Assembly (NCBI RefSeq): GCF_030687145.1
Contig: NZ_CP117460.1
Span: forward strand, 4,712,001-4,776,000
DNA length: 64,000 nt
Origin: Pseudomonas sp. FP1742
Lineage (GTDB): Bacteria; Pseudomonadota; Gammaproteobacteria; Pseudomonadales; Pseudomonadaceae
Direction: 5' to 3'
Shown: piece after piece, positions 7,863 through 18,126 of the stretch
How the letters are laid out: every line of letters begins with the position of its first letter
How positions within the stretch are numbered: position 1 is the stretch's first letter
Made by a program: the position numbers and the translations under genes
Notes under the pieces: generated by a model
What the model saw: the letters and a program-made list of their open reading frames with translations, nothing else
What the model was told of the DNA's origin: nothing
Database searches by the model: none

Positions 7863-9026
7863 GTGATCGACGGGCAACCGCTCGCCTGCTTTCAGCCATT
7901 CATCGATACCGCCACAGGCCGTATCGCCGGTGTCGAAGCACTGGGTCGACTGCGCCAGGCCGATGGTCAACTGACCTCGGTAGGACCGTTGTTCGCCGAC
8001 CCTCGAACCCCCGCCATCGCCCTGCGTCGTCTCGATCGCCAGATTCGCGATAACGCCCTGAGCCGCTTGCATGAAGCCCCCTCGGACTGGTTTCTGAGCC
8101 TGAACATCTCACCTCGCTGGATCAGCCGCTTGCGTCGGGATCAGGAGCTGCCGAGTCTCAGGCAACTGGGCAGGCACGGCGTCGACGCGCAGCGAATCGT
8201 CTTCGAGATCACCGAACTGGGCGGCGACAGCCAGCGTCTGGCCGAAGTCGTGGCCCGCTATCGGCAAGCCGGGGCGCGGATCGCTATCGATGATTTCGGC
8301 GCCGGTTACTCTCAGCTCGATCGCGTACTGGCCTTGCAACCGGACATACTCAAGCTCGACATGCGACTGTTCCAAGCCGCCGCGCTGGGCGGCCCCAGCA
8401 GCGACGTGGTGAAGGCACTGGCACAAATGGCGGAGAAAACCGGTTGCTGGATCATCGCCGAAGGCGTGGAAACCGAAGCTCAACTGAATTTTGCCCTGGA
8501 GTGTGGTTCACGCTACGTACAAGGGTTTCTGTTCGCCCGGGCGCAAGCGGATTTCTTCGCCACAGACGCCTTTGTCGAGCGATTCGCGCAACTGCGCCAG
8601 CGCTATGTGCAGCAGAAACTGGCTGAACGCGCTCGCCTGATGATCATGCGCCAGCAACTCAGCGAACTGATGGCCATCCTGCAAGCCTGGGCTCGAACCA
8701 GCGCGCCCCTCAGCGCCTTGCCGCAACTGCAGGCGTTTCCCTGGCTGTTGCGTTTTTATCAATGCGACCGCCACGGCACGCAACTGACCCCTAACCTGGA
8801 ATGGCGCAACAACGGCTGGGAAGCCGACAACCGCTACCTGGGCCATAACTGGTCATGGCGCCCCTACTTTTATCACTTGCTGGCCGAGGGCTGGGATGAG
8901 CGTCGTCTGACGCTTTCCAACACCTACCGCGACGCCACCACCAATCAATACTGCCTCACTGCCGGGCAGTTTTTCGAAAACGGCGAACGGCTGCTGCTCA
9001 TCGATATCGATGCCGCGGGGCTCTAG
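7863..9026 (+). CDS. EAL-domain c-di-GMP phosphodiesterase with C-terminal sensor-like domain
   Basis: A 387-residue cytoplasmic protein. The EAL domain occupies about residues 1-240 and keeps the residues for hydrolysis of c-di-GMP to pGpG: GVEALGRL (EAL motif), LNIS, FEITE, IDDFGAGYSQL (DDFG), LKLD and IAEGVETE. No degenerate position was seen, so activity is likely. The C-terminal 140 residues (WRPYFYHLLAEGWDERRLTLSN) resemble the PAS-like YkuI C-terminal domain and could sense a ligand. The start is GTG with an excellent AAGGAGG at 7851-7857. It sits just upstream of the dGTPase and the Roc-type regulators and is a candidate output of that signalling locus. Confidence 0.92.
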   Translation: MIDGQPLACFQPFIDTATGRIAGVEALGRLRQADGQLTSVGPLFADPRTPAIALRRLDRQIRDNALSRLHEAPSDWFLSLNISPRWISRLRRDQELPSLRQLGRHGVDAQRIVFEITELGGDSQRLAEVVARYRQAGARIAIDDFGAGYSQLDRVLALQPDILKLDMRLFQAAALGGPSSDVVKALAQMAEKTGCWIIAEGVETEAQLNFALECGSRYVQGFLFARAQADFFATDAFVERFAQLRQRYVQQKLAERARLMIMRQQLSELMAILQAWARTSAPLSALPQLQAFPWLLRFYQCDRHGTQLTPNLEWRNNGWEADNRYLGHNWSWRPYFYHLLAEGWDERRLTLSNTYRDATTNQYCLTAGQFFENGERLLLIDIDAAGL

Positions 9027-9093
9027 TTCTCCTTGCAGGTACCGGCGTGAACCGGGAAGCTAGGGGATCAGTCACCTGACGGAGAAACCAGCC

Positions 9094-10425
9094 TTGGATT
9101 GGCACACCCTGCTTACCCGCGAACGCCTCGGAAAACCCGTGCACAGCCCGGAAGAACTCGGCCGCAGCCCTTTCCATAAAGACCACGACCGGATCATTTT
9201 CTCGGGCGCGTTTCGCCGTCTCGGGCGCAAGACCCAGGTCCACCCGGTCTCCAGCAACGATCACATCCACACACGCCTGACCCACTCGCTGGAAGTCAGC
9301 TGCGTCGGCCGTTCTCTGGGCATGCGCGTCGGTGAAACCATCCGCGGCGCCCTGCCCGAGTGGTGCGAACCGAGTGACCTGGGGATGGTGGTGCAATCGG
9401 CTTGCCTGGCCCATGACATCGGTAATCCCCCCTTCGGCCACTCCGGCGAAGACGCGATCCGCCATTGGTTCCAGCAGGCCGCCGGCCGTGGCTGGCTGGA
9501 CGCCATGAGCGACGCCGAACGCAACGACTTCCTCAATTTCGAAGGCAATGCCCAAGGCTTCCGGGTACTCACCCAGCTTGAATACCATCAGTTCGAAGGC
9601 GGAACCCGGCTGACCTACGCCACCTTGGGCACCTACCTGAAATACCCATGGACCGCTCGGCACGCCGACTCACTGGGTTACAAGAAGCACAAGTTCGGCT
9701 GCTATCAGAGTGAATTGCCGCTGCTGGAACAGATCGCTCATAAACTCGGGCTGCCCCAATTGGAGGAACAGCGCTGGGCGCGCCATCCACTGGTGTATCT
9801 GATGGAGGCCGCCGACGACATCTGCTACGCGCTGATCGATCTGGAAGATGGCCTGGAGATGGAGCTGCTGGAGTACGCCGAAGTCGAGTCCCTGTTACTG
9901 GACCTGGTGGGCGACGATCTCCCGGAAACCTATCGCCAGCTCGGCCCACAGGATTCGCGTCGGCGCAAACTGGCGATACTGCGGGGCAAAGCCATCGAAC
10001 ACCTGACCAACGCGGCGGCCAGAGCTTTCGTCGAGCAACAGGACGCGCTGCTGGCCGGCACGCTGCCGGGCGACCTTGTCGAACACATGCATGGCCCGGC
10101 CAAACGCTGCGTCTTGAATGCCAAGGACATGGCGCGCAAAAAAATCTTCCAGGACAAGCGCAAGACGCTCCACGAAATCGGCGCCTACACCACCCTGGAA
10201 ATCCTGCTCAACGCCTTTTGCGGCGCGGCACTGGAGCAGCACAACGGTCGTACTCCCTCCTTCAAGAACCGACGCATACTCGACCTGTTGGGCAACAATG
10301 CACCCGATCCCCATGGCCCGTTGCACACCTCTTTCTTGCGCATGATTGATTTCATCGCCGGCATGACCGACAGCTACGCCGGTGAAATGGCGCTGGAAAT
10401 GACCGGTCGATCAAGCCGCGGATAA
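9094..10425 (+). CDS. dgt: Deoxyguanosinetriphosphate triphosphohydrolase-like protein
   Basis: A 443-residue HD-domain hydrolase that would cut a dNTP to deoxynucleoside and triphosphate, limiting dNTP pools. The HD motif residues are clear: [10 protein letters not shown] (first His) and [16 protein letters not shown] (HD pair), with later conserved [19 protein letters not shown]. Length fits the type-2 dGTPase-like group (about 440) rather than the 505-residue E. coli Dgt. The start is TTG with GGAGA upstream. In P. aeruginosa a similar gene lies next to rocS2/rocA2 (from memory), which agrees with the neighbours here. Confidence 0.93.
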   Translation: MDWHTLLTRERLGKPVHSPEELGRSPFHKDHDRIIFSGAFRRLGRKTQVHPVSSNDHIHTRLTHSLEVSCVGRSLGMRVGETIRGALPEWCEPSDLGMVVQSACLAHDIGNPPFGHSGEDAIRHWFQQAAGRGWLDAMSDAERNDFLNFEGNAQGFRVLTQLEYHQFEGGTRLTYATLGTYLKYPWTARHADSLGYKKHKFGCYQSELPLLEQIAHKLGLPQLEEQRWARHPLVYLMEAADDICYALIDLEDGLEMELLEYAEVESLLLDLVGDDLPETYRQLGPQDSRRRKLAILRGKAIEHLTNAAARAFVEQQDALLAGTLPGDLVEHMHGPAKRCVLNAKDMARKKIFQDKRKTLHEIGAYTTLEILLNAFCGAALEQHNGRTPSFKNRRILDLLGNNAPDPHGPLHTSFLRMIDFIAGMTDSYAGEMALEMTGRSSRG

Positions 10426-10433
10426 AAGCCCCA

Positions 10434-10469
10434 TCGACCAGCCGCGTCAGGGTCTAAGCGGCTGGTCGA
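10434..10469. terminator. Hairpin after dgt
   Basis: A perfect 12-base inverted repeat, TCGACCAGCCGC / GCGGCTGGTCGA, with a 12-base loop, starting nine bases after the dgt stop codon. The following sequence is not T-rich, so termination efficiency is uncertain, but position and strength favour a terminator. Confidence 0.65.
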
Positions 10470-10594
10470 ATGTCTCGACATTCATCTGTATTGCAAGGTC
10501 GACAGAATCGCCCTACACCTTGTGCAGAGCTGACTGATCGATTGTTCGGCCGTGTCGCGAAACAATCACACGCCCACTGCTCGACAGATCAAGC

Positions 10595-10999
10595 ATGAAA
10601 AATCCTATGTTCAAACACGATTGGCGCATCTTGCTGGTGGAAGATCATCCCTTTCAGTTAAGAGCGACTCAATTCCTGCTCGAGAGTTACGGCTTCACCC
10701 ATCTGACCACCACGGACAGTGCCGAAGGCGCCTTGCAACAAATGCTCAAGGCCGCGCAACCGTTCGATATCCTTCTATGCGACCAATGCCTTCCCGACCT
10801 TACAGGCCTTGATCTGATCGAGTTCGCCAGCCACCGGGGAATGATCAGACAGGCGATACTTCTGAGCAGCCTGACGTCCGTCGAACTGGACAAACTTACA
10901 ACAATGGCCTACGAACATGGAGTGCCCTTGTTAGGCTATTTGATAAAACCGCTGAAACAATCAGACTTCAGAAACTTGTTGACCTTGGCCTCACAATAA
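10595..10999 (+). CDS. Receiver-only response regulator
   Basis: A 134-residue single receiver domain without an output domain. It has the acidic pair in LLVEDHP (Glu16, Asp17), the phospho-acceptor Asp63 in CDQCLPDLTG, a Ser at LLSSLTS in the switch position, and the conserved Lys in YLIKPLKQ. Such stand-alone receivers act as phosphate shuttles or sinks, or bind partner proteins. It lies upstream of, and on the same strand as, the NarL-type regulator and hybrid kinase, separated by about 250 A/T-rich bases, so it may receive phosphate from that kinase or serve as an allosteric partner. Partner assignment is inference. Confidence 0.9.
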   Translation: MKNPMFKHDWRILLVEDHPFQLRATQFLLESYGFTHLTTTDSAEGALQQMLKAAQPFDILLCDQCLPDLTGLDLIEFASHRGMIRQAILLSSLTSVELDKLTTMAYEHGVPLLGYLIKPLKQSDFRNLLTLASQ

Positions 11000-11149
11000 A
11001 ACACAACAATTCACACACTAACACCACGCCCAAAATTCAAATTAAAAACCAATAGCCAAACGCTTTCAGCCTGCCGACTTCACCGGCCAAACATTTACTC
11101 TTCCTCATTCAAAACCTAGTTGGTACGTAGTCCTTTTCTTTTTCGTCTG

Positions 11150-11163
11150 TAGGATTCTTCCTA
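11150..11163. promoter_or_regulatory. TAGGA-N4-TCCTA inverted repeat upstream of rocA2
   Basis: TAGGATTCTTCCTA lies about 90 bases upstream of the rocA2 start and about 55 bases upstream of the likely transcription start implied by the -10 box at 11200. Its half-sites resemble TTCCTA/TAGGAA-type sites reported for NarL/FixJ-class regulators of the BvgA/EvgA group. It is a candidate autoregulatory site; the binding protein is inferred. Confidence 0.5.
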
Positions 11164-11199
11164 TATTGCTGCTATCGGCCTGTCAGTTCATGCGCCCCC

Positions 11200-11205
11200 T
11201 ATACT
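11200..11205 (+). promoter_or_regulatory. -10 element of the rocA2-rocS2 promoter
   Basis: TATACT, close to the sigma-70 consensus, lies 48 bases before the ATG at 11253. The -35 region 16-17 bases upstream is poor, as expected for an activator-dependent promoter, and the inverted repeat at 11150-11163 sits in an activator position. Confidence 0.5.
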
Positions 11206-11252
11206 ACTGAGCTAAGGTGCGCGCTTTATTTGTGCACACATGGGATTTGATT

Positions 11253-11879
11253 ATGAACTCCGTTTTTATTGTCGACGATCACCCTGTCATCCGTCTCGCC
11301 GTTCGAATGCTGCTGGAACACGAAGGTTACAAAGTCGTCGGCGAGACAGACAATGGCGTCGATGCGATGCAGATGGTTCGCGAATGCATGCCCGACCTGA
11401 TCATCCTCGACATCAGCATCCCCAAATTGGACGGGCTGGAAGTCCTATCCCGTTTCAACGCAATGAGCACGCCACTAAAAACACTCGTATTAACCGCACA
11501 ATGCCCGAAACTTTTCGGCATCCGCTGCATGCAATCAGGTGCATCGGGGTATGTATGCAAACAGGAAGAACTCAGTGAACTGGTGAGTGCGATCAAAGCA
11601 GTCTTATCAGGTTACAACTATTTTCCCAGCGAGGCCTTGAACCCTGTTCGTTGTGATGACGCGCAGTGGGCGGATCTGGACTTGTTCAAATCCGTCAATG
11701 ATCGAGAGCTGATGGTATTACAACTTTTTGCCCAGGGTCGTACCAACAAGGAAATTGCCAAGGGCATGTTTCTCAGCAACAAGACTGTCAGCACCTATAA
11801 AAAACGACTTATGCAGAAGCTCAAAGCCAAATCTCTGGTTGAACTCATCGATATGGCAAAACGTAACGCGTTAGTGTGA
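11253..11879 (+). CDS. rocA2: NarL/FixJ-type response regulator, RocA2/BvgA-like
   Basis: A 208-residue regulator: receiver domain (residues 3-120) with Asp8/Asp9 in IVDDHP, phospho-acceptor Asp53 in [12 protein letters not shown] and Lys in CKQEE, then a LuxR-type helix-turn-helix (about 142-205: [34 protein letters not shown]). It should bind DNA as a phospho-dimer. The gene overlaps the hybrid kinase gene by four bases if that uses its GTG, so they are a cognate pair. By layout and neighbourhood (dgt, yqj-like trio) it matches P. aeruginosa RocA2, which together with RocS2 affects Cup fimbriae and efflux genes; the orthology is from memory and not aligned. Confidence 0.85.
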   Translation: MNSVFIVDDHPVIRLAVRMLLEHEGYKVVGETDNGVDAMQMVRECMPDLIILDISIPKLDGLEVLSRFNAMSTPLKTLVLTAQCPKLFGIRCMQSGASGYVCKQEELSELVSAIKAVLSGYNYFPSEALNPVRCDDAQWADLDLFKSVNDRELMVLQLFAQGRTNKEIAKGMFLSNKTVSTYKKRLMQKLKAKSLVELIDMAKRNALV

Positions 11880-14800
11880 GGAACAGGATGCCCAGTCGTT
11901 TGAAGGATTATCTCAGACTCATCATCGCGGCTTTATGCCTGAGCCCCCCCGTGCTCGCGGCACGAACAGCCAGCGAAAACTACACCCTTCTCAGTCGCTC
12001 GACGACCGGGCACATGGAAGTCCAGCTGGATACCTCACAACGACAGTGGGTCAGAGACAAACGTGAATTGATCCTGGGCACGTCGGCCCCGGATTATCCT
12101 CCTTTCGACCTGACCCTCAGCGGCTACGACTACGAAGGTTTCACGGCCGACTACGCAGGCATCCTCGGCAAGGTGACGGGGTTGCCCGTCAAGGTTCAGC
12201 GCTTCGCGTCACGAGGGGCGGCGATCGAGGCGCTGGAAAAAGGCCAGGTCGATATGCTCGGTACCGCCAATGGGTTCGAGGCCGACAATGCCGACATTGC
12301 GCTGTCCACACCTTACGCGGTGGATCAACCCGTACTGGTGACACGGGAAGGAGAAACCAGGGCACTGACCGACGGACTGGCCGGCTTGCGGCTCAGCATG
12401 GTGTATCACTATCTGCCTCTGGACGAAGTCAGGGCGCTGTACCCGAAGGCAATCATCACCTCTTACCCGTCCTACCAGAATGCAATCAACGCAGTCGCCT
12501 TCGACCAGGCCGACGTGTTCCTCGGTGACACCATTTCAACCCATTACATGATCAACAAGGGATACCTGAACAACATCCGCATGGCCAACTTCGGTAAACA
12601 CGAGGCCCATGGTTTCAGCTTCGCAGTGCAAAAGAACAATTCTGATCTGCTCGGGATCATCAACGCGGTACTCAAGGCCATCCCCATCAGCGAACGGGAA
12701 AACATCGCCAAACGCTGGAGTGCCGGCAGCGACATTCTTCTCACCGATCACAAACTGCAACTCACTCACCGTGAAGAACGCTGGCTGGCGCAACATCCGG
12801 TCGTGCGCGTGGTGGTCAACGAAGCCTTTGCACCGCTGACGTTTTTCGACAGCGACGATAACTTTCGGGGGGTCACCGCTGACCTGCTCGAACTGATCCG
12901 ATTGCGCACCGGTTTGCGCTTCGAGATCCAGCGCAGTCGAAGCGATGACGAGATGGTCGAAAAGATCGGCAACCATCAGGCCGACCTGATCGCCGCCCTG
13001 CTTCCCAGCGCACAGCGTGAAACGAAGTTGAATTTCAGCCGTCCCTATCTGGAAAACTCCTTTGTCCTGCTGACACGCAAAGCCGCTGACAGCCCGACAA
13101 ACCTCACCCAACTTCAAGACAAACGTCTTGCCATTGCCCAAGGCAACCCTCTGGTGGATTACCTGCGCAGAGAGTTTCCGCGAATCAACCTGGTTGAAAC
13201 CCCGGACACGTTCAGTGCCGTGGAGTTGCTCGCCGAGGGCAAGGCAGAAGGTGCGGTGAACTCATTGGTGATCGCCAATTACTTCATCTCGTCGCGGATC
13301 TTCGAACAGACACTGCAGATCACCACCACCATCGGCACCCGACAGGCGGCATTTTCCCTGGCGACCGGACGCGACGCCAAAGAACTGAACGCCATCCTCG
13401 ACAAGGCACTGCTGAGCATCGCACCGGAAGAACTGGGCATCATCAACAACCGCTGGCGAGGCTATTCGGCGGCCTCGCAAAGTACCTGGCGCAACTATCA
13501 CCGCGTGTTCTATCAGATCGTTACAGGCGCCGGCGTATTGCTGCTGATTTCCGTTGCCTGGAACGCCTATATGAGACGCCAGATAAAACAGCGGCAGGCG
13601 GCGAAAGAACGTGCCGATGACGCCAACCGGGCCAAAAGCACCTTTCTGGCAACCATGAGCCATGAGATCCGCACGCCGATGAATGCGATCATCGGCATGC
13701 TCGAACTGACGCTCAAACGTATTGACCACAACCACCCGGATCGACCGGCCATCAACGTCGCGTACAACTCGGCCAAAGACCTGCTGGAGCTGATCGGGGA
13801 CATTCTCGATATAGCGCGCATCGAGTCCGGACGCCTGAGCCTGAGCCCGGAACGCGTCAACCTGGCCGAAACCGTAGCCTCGGTGGTGCGAATCTTCGAC
13901 GGGCTGGCCCGACAGAAAAACCTTCGACTGCAGCTGGAATTCAACCCCGCCAAACCGGCAACCGATGTCCTGCTGGACCCGATGCGTTTCAAGCAGGTGC
14001 TGTCCAATCTGGTCAGCAATGCGATCAAGTTCACGCAACAGGGCCGGGTCAGGATCAGCGTCGAATTACAGCCGTCCGACAAGTCCGACCACGTCCAGCT
14101 GCTATTGCTGGTTGAGGACAGTGGCTCAGGGATTTGCGAGCAGGATCAACAGCGGCTGTTCGAGCCTTTCGCCCAGGCCGATAACTCCGGCCAGTTACCC
14201 AGGGGCGGTGCGGGGCTGGGCCTGGTGATCAGCCGCAATCTATGCGAAATGATGGGTGGCAGTCTGACTCTGAGCAGTCAGCCGGGAGTCGGCACACAGG
14301 TCCGGGTTTCGCTGAACCTCGCAACCCTGCCGCCGGAACGGATGCCGCAACCTGCCGAGCCGAACATCCAACCGAGCGCGGTCCCCTTGAACGTTCTGGT
14401 GGTCGATGATCACCCGGCCAATCGCTTGCTCATGTGCCAGCAACTGGAGTTTCTGGGGCATCGGTTCAGCGTCGCAGCCGATGGCGAGGCGGGGTTGGAG
14501 GCATGGGAGAATCAACCATTCGACCTGGTGATTGCCGATTGCAACATGCCGATCATGAATGGATATGACATGGCCCGGGCCATTCGCCAACATGAACAGC
14601 GCCTGCAGCGCCCGCCCTGTACCGTTCTGGGTTTCACCGCCAATGCGCAGCCGGAGGAAAGACAACGCTGCAAGCAAGCCGGGATGGACGATTGCCTGTT
14701 CAAACCCCTGAGCCTGACAGCCTTGAGCCAATGGATCGAACGCATCGCGCCGAAAGTGGGTGACCCCGCCTTCAGCCTGGAGGGTTTGCACCTGCTGACC

Positions 14801-15148
14801 GGTAGTAACCCGGCACTGAACCGGCAATTGTTGACCGAGCTGCTGAACAGCAACCGCCTGGATCGGCAAACGCTACTGAAGTTGTCCCGGTCAAAGGACC
14901 GGCAGGCACTCCTCGACATCGCCCACAAAATCAAGGGTGCGGCGCGAATCGTCCAGGCCTCCCGATTGATCGACAGCTGCGAGGCGCTCGAAAAGGCCTG
15001 CAATAACAGGTTCCAGCACGACGAAGTAGCCGATTGCAGCAAGTCCATGGAATGCGCCATGCTCGAACTGGAGCAGGCATTACAACAACAGATCGCGTGC
15101 CACGACAAAAAGCAGAATGATGGAGCGTTAACTATGCTTGAAGGCTGA
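11876..15148 (+). CDS. rocS2: BvgS/EvgS-type hybrid sensor kinase, RocS2-like
   Basis: A 1090-residue unorthodox kinase. In order: signal peptide (about 1-30), two periplasmic Venus-flytrap (SBP_bac_3) domains (about 60-285 and 305-535), one membrane helix (about 545-565), HisKA with His596 in SHEIRTP, HATPase with a G-rich ATP lid ([13 protein letters not shown]), a receiver with Asp888 in [10 protein letters not shown], and a C-terminal HPt domain with His1017 in AHKIKGAA. This gives a His-Asp-His relay to RocA2. Unlike BvgS there is no PAS domain between membrane and HisKA. The start is GTG at 11876 (overlapping rocA2) or ATG at 11888; the latter gives a tidier signal peptide. Confidence 0.9.
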   Translation: MRNRMPSRLKDYLRLIIAALCLSPPVLAARTASENYTLLSRSTTGHMEVQLDTSQRQWVRDKRELILGTSAPDYPPFDLTLSGYDYEGFTADYAGILGKVTGLPVKVQRFASRGAAIEALEKGQVDMLGTANGFEADNADIALSTPYAVDQPVLVTREGETRALTDGLAGLRLSMVYHYLPLDEVRALYPKAIITSYPSYQNAINAVAFDQADVFLGDTISTHYMINKGYLNNIRMANFGKHEAHGFSFAVQKNNSDLLGIINAVLKAIPISERENIAKRWSAGSDILLTDHKLQLTHREERWLAQHPVVRVVVNEAFAPLTFFDSDDNFRGVTADLLELIRLRTGLRFEIQRSRSDDEMVEKIGNHQADLIAALLPSAQRETKLNFSRPYLENSFVLLTRKAADSPTNLTQLQDKRLAIAQGNPLVDYLRREFPRINLVETPDTFSAVELLAEGKAEGAVNSLVIANYFISSRIFEQTLQITTTIGTRQAAFSLATGRDAKELNAILDKALLSIAPEELGIINNRWRGYSAASQSTWRNYHRVFYQIVTGAGVLLLISVAWNAYMRRQIKQRQAAKERADDANRAKSTFLATMSHEIRTPMNAIIGMLELTLKRIDHNHPDRPAINVAYNSAKDLLELIGDILDIARIESGRLSLSPERVNLAETVASVVRIFDGLARQKNLRLQLEFNPAKPATDVLLDPMRFKQVLSNLVSNAIKFTQQGRVRISVELQPSDKSDHVQLLLLVEDSGSGICEQDQQRLFEPFAQADNSGQLPRGGAGLGLVISRNLCEMMGGSLTLSSQPGVGTQVRVSLNLATLPPERMPQPAEPNIQPSAVPLNVLVVDDHPANRLLMCQQLEFLGHRFSVAADGEAGLEAWENQPFDLVIADCNMPIMNGYDMARAIRQHEQRLQRPPCTVLGFTANAQPEERQRCKQAGMDDCLFKPLSLTALSQWIERIAPKVGDPAFSLEGLHLLTGSNPALNRQLLTELLNSNRLDRQTLLKLSRSKDRQALLDIAHKIKGAARIVQASRLIDSCEALEKACNNRFQHDEVADCSKSMECAMLELEQALQQQIACHDKKQNDGALTMLEG

Positions 15149-15180
15149 GCAGTGTGTTCATCATCATGGAGAAAGCTGCA

Positions 15181-18126
15181 ATGCCCAACCCACTGCGCCC
15201 GGATCAACGCCGGTTCCCCCTGCACATCCATATCAGCGTGATGTTCACCTTCCTGCTGTTGCTGACCGGGGTGGTGTTGGGCATTTTCAACTACCGGCAA
15301 ACCACCCGGATCATTCTTTCCAGCAGTGAAAAGCTCTTCAATCGCATCGAGCAGGATGTCCGTCTGGACCTGCATCGCACGTATGAACCGATCCGTCATC
15401 TGCTGAGCCTGCTGGCAGATAATCCGGCAACCCAGGCGCCCGACCTTGAGCAACGCCTGGCGCTGCTCAAGCCGTTCAGTCAATCGCTCAAGGACAACCC
15501 CGATCTGGCCTCGCTGTACCTGGGCTACGGCAATGGCGATTTCTTCATGGTTCGCCCCCTGCGCACCGTCGCCCTGAAAACCCAGGTCAAAGCACCGGAC
15601 ACGGCGGCCTATCAGGTATGGAGTATCGAGCACCCAGGCAGCGGTCAGGTCCGCTCCCAATCCTTGTTTTTCGATCAGAACCTGGCGCTCATCAGCCGTC
15701 AGGACTACACCGACGAAACCTACGATCCCCGTAGCCGCGCCTGGTTCTCCAGCGCCCTCGGCGACCGTGATCAAATCACCACCGAACCCTATCTGTTTTT
15801 CTCTACCCACAACGTCGGCACCACCCTGGCCCGGCGCAGTGGCGAGCACGCGGTGATGGGCGCCGACCTTACGCTGGCTGAGCTGTCGGCGACCCTGGCC
15901 AAACATGTGGTGACTCCCGCAACCGAAATTGTGCTGTTCGATGCCCAAGGCAATGCCATCGCCTACCCCGACAGCAGCAGACTGATCGTCGACGACCAGA
16001 CGGCCCGCCTGATCAAGGCCGCCGACCTGAGTCCCGGGCTCGCAGCCCTGCTCACCAGCCCTCGCGAGGTCAATCGCCTGAACGCCGCGGGCCGGCAATG
16101 GATCGTGGCGCGCAGCAGCATGCAGGAGGGTGGCCCCCAGGGGCTGCAACTGGCGCTGCTGGTGCCGGAGGACGAATTGCTCGTCGATGCCTACCGCATG
16201 CGCTGGCAAGGTGCGCTGATAACCCTGGCAACGCTGCTGTTGTGCCTGCCCATGGGTTGGCTGACCTCGAGGGTCCTGGTCACCCCCCTGCGCGCGCTGG
16301 TGCGGGAAGCCGATGCGATTCGCAGTTTCGATTTCAATTTTCCGGCCAGCCGTCGCTCGCCAGTGCTGGAAGTCGACCAACTGAGCGTCTCGATGGCGCG
16401 CATGAAAGACACCCTGGCGAGTTTTTTCCGGATTACCGACAGCCTGAGCGCCGAAACCCGTTTCGCCCCTTTGCTGCAACGGGTGTTGTTTGAAACCGTG
16501 CAGATCGGCCAGGCCCAGGCCGGTCTGATCTACCTGCGCGAAGGTGATGAAAGTCGCGTGGAACCTCATGCGCTGGTCATCAACGGCAGTTCACAGGCCT
16601 TGCCGTCATTCGACATTCAAGGACACGTACCCCAGGACTCGCAGAGCCCTCAGTGGATGCAAACACTGTCGACCGCCGACAATGTCGTCACCTCTCTGGG
16701 CTTCGAACAGGCGGGGGATCTGCAGAAAGTCTTGCTCGCGCTGGAGTGCCCGCGAGTGCATCTGATCGGTATCCGGCTGCACAATCGTCACAACGAAACC
16801 GTGGGCCTGCTAGTGCTGTTGCTGGCCGACAGCGGCACGCAGGACGACCTGGAAAAACTGCGCCCGGATCGCATCGCGTTTCTCCAGGCGGTTTCCGGCG
16901 CGGCCGCCGTGAGTATCGAAAGTCAGCGCCTGCAAGCCAGGCAGAAACAGCTGCTGGACTCGTTCATTCAATTGCTGGCCGGCGCAATCGACGCCAAGAG
17001 CCCCTACACCGGCGGGCACTGCCAGCGGGTGCCGGCACTGACATTGATGCTGGCGCAGGCGGCCGCCGCCAGCCAGGATCCGGCCTTTCGCAGCTATCAG
17101 CCCAGCGAAGATGAATGGGAAGCGCTGCACATCGCCGCCTGGCTGCATGACTGCGGCAAGGTCACCACCCCCGAATACGTGGTCGACAAAGCCACGAAGC
17201 TTGAGACCCTGTACGACCGCATCCACGAAATCCGCACCCGTTTCGAAGTACTCAAGCGTGATGCCTGGATCAACTATTGGCAGGCCATCGCCTTGGGGGG
17301 TGATGAGTCGCATCTGGCGCAATTGCGCAATGCGAACCTGGCGACGCTGGATGATGATTTCGCCTTCGTGGCCCGCTGCAACCTGGGCAGCGAGACCATG
17401 GCCGAGGCCGATCTGCAGCGGCTGAAGACCATCGCCCAACGCACCTGGACCCGAACCCTGGATGATCGACTCGGGGTGTCGTGGGAAGAGAACCGACGCC
17501 AGGCACGGACCCCGACGCCGACCCTGCCAGTCAGCGAGCCCCTGTTGGCGGATAAACCCGAGCACCTGCTCGAACGTGCCGACAGCGAACTGATTCCACC
17601 CGATAACCCTTGGGGGTTCAAGCTCGACGTACCGCGCTACAAGTACAACCGGGGCGAGCTTTACAACCTGAGCATCACCCGAGGCACCCTGACCCGCGAG
17701 GAGCGTTACATCATCAACCACCACATGGTGCAGACGATCCTGATGCTCAGTCACCTGCCCTTCCCCGGCCACCTCAATAACGTCGCGGAGATCGCCGGCG
17801 GCCACCACGAAAAGATGGACGGCACCGGTTATCCCAAACGGTTGAAGCGCGAAGACATGAGCCTGCCGGCGCGGATGATGGCGATTGCCGATATTTTCGA
17901 AGCACTGACCGCCGCCGATCGCCCCTACAAGAAAGCCAAGTCCTTGAGCGAAGCGCTGGGCATCATGGCCACCATGTGCCGTGACGCCCATATCGACGCT
18001 GAGTTGTTCGGGCTGTTCATCAACGACGAAATCTACTTGCAGTACGCCAGCCAATTCCTTGAGCCACAACAGATCGATGCCGTCGACCCGACAAGCCTGC
18101 TGATCAAGGCCGGCTTGAGGGCCTGA
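15181..18126 (+). CDS. Cache-HAMP-GAF-HD-GYP membrane protein
   Basis: A 981-residue predicted cyclic-dinucleotide phosphodiesterase. Membrane helices at about 17-37 and 345-367 flank a periplasmic dCache-like sensor (with DYTDETYDPRSRAWF); HAMP, a GAF-like region (about 425-575) and an HD-GYP domain follow. HD-GYP residues are present: His613 (GGHCQRV), His656-Asp657 (LHDCGK), His847-His848 (INHHMVQT) and HHEKMDGTGYP from 875. About 160 extra residues separate the HD and HH motifs, beginning DRIHEIRTRFEVLKRD, which is unusual. I take ATG 15181 because GGAG lies nine bases upstream. It follows the hybrid kinase by 32 bases and is probably in its operon. Confidence 0.9.
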   Translation: MPNPLRPDQRRFPLHIHISVMFTFLLLLTGVVLGIFNYRQTTRIILSSSEKLFNRIEQDVRLDLHRTYEPIRHLLSLLADNPATQAPDLEQRLALLKPFSQSLKDNPDLASLYLGYGNGDFFMVRPLRTVALKTQVKAPDTAAYQVWSIEHPGSGQVRSQSLFFDQNLALISRQDYTDETYDPRSRAWFSSALGDRDQITTEPYLFFSTHNVGTTLARRSGEHAVMGADLTLAELSATLAKHVVTPATEIVLFDAQGNAIAYPDSSRLIVDDQTARLIKAADLSPGLAALLTSPREVNRLNAAGRQWIVARSSMQEGGPQGLQLALLVPEDELLVDAYRMRWQGALITLATLLLCLPMGWLTSRVLVTPLRALVREADAIRSFDFNFPASRRSPVLEVDQLSVSMARMKDTLASFFRITDSLSAETRFAPLLQRVLFETVQIGQAQAGLIYLREGDESRVEPHALVINGSSQALPSFDIQGHVPQDSQSPQWMQTLSTADNVVTSLGFEQAGDLQKVLLALECPRVHLIGIRLHNRHNETVGLLVLLLADSGTQDDLEKLRPDRIAFLQAVSGAAAVSIESQRLQARQKQLLDSFIQLLAGAIDAKSPYTGGHCQRVPALTLMLAQAAAASQDPAFRSYQPSEDEWEALHIAAWLHDCGKVTTPEYVVDKATKLETLYDRIHEIRTRFEVLKRDAWINYWQAIALGGDESHLAQLRNANLATLDDDFAFVARCNLGSETMAEADLQRLKTIAQRTWTRTLDDRLGVSWEENRRQARTPTPTLPVSEPLLADKPEHLLERADSELIPPDNPWGFKLDVPRYKYNRGELYNLSITRGTLTREERYIINHHMVQTILMLSHLPFPGHLNNVAEIAGGHHEKMDGTGYPKRLKREDMSLPARMMAIADIFEALTAADRPYKKAKSLSEALGIMATMCRDAHIDAELFGLFINDEIYLQYASQFLEPQQIDAVDPTSLLIKAGLRA

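Noticed and set aside
14512..16569. 685-codon minus-strand open frame spanning the hybrid kinase end and the HD-GYP start
   Set aside because: Long antisense frame caused by high GC; Gln/His/Gly-rich with no recognisable domain, and it crosses two well-supported genes.
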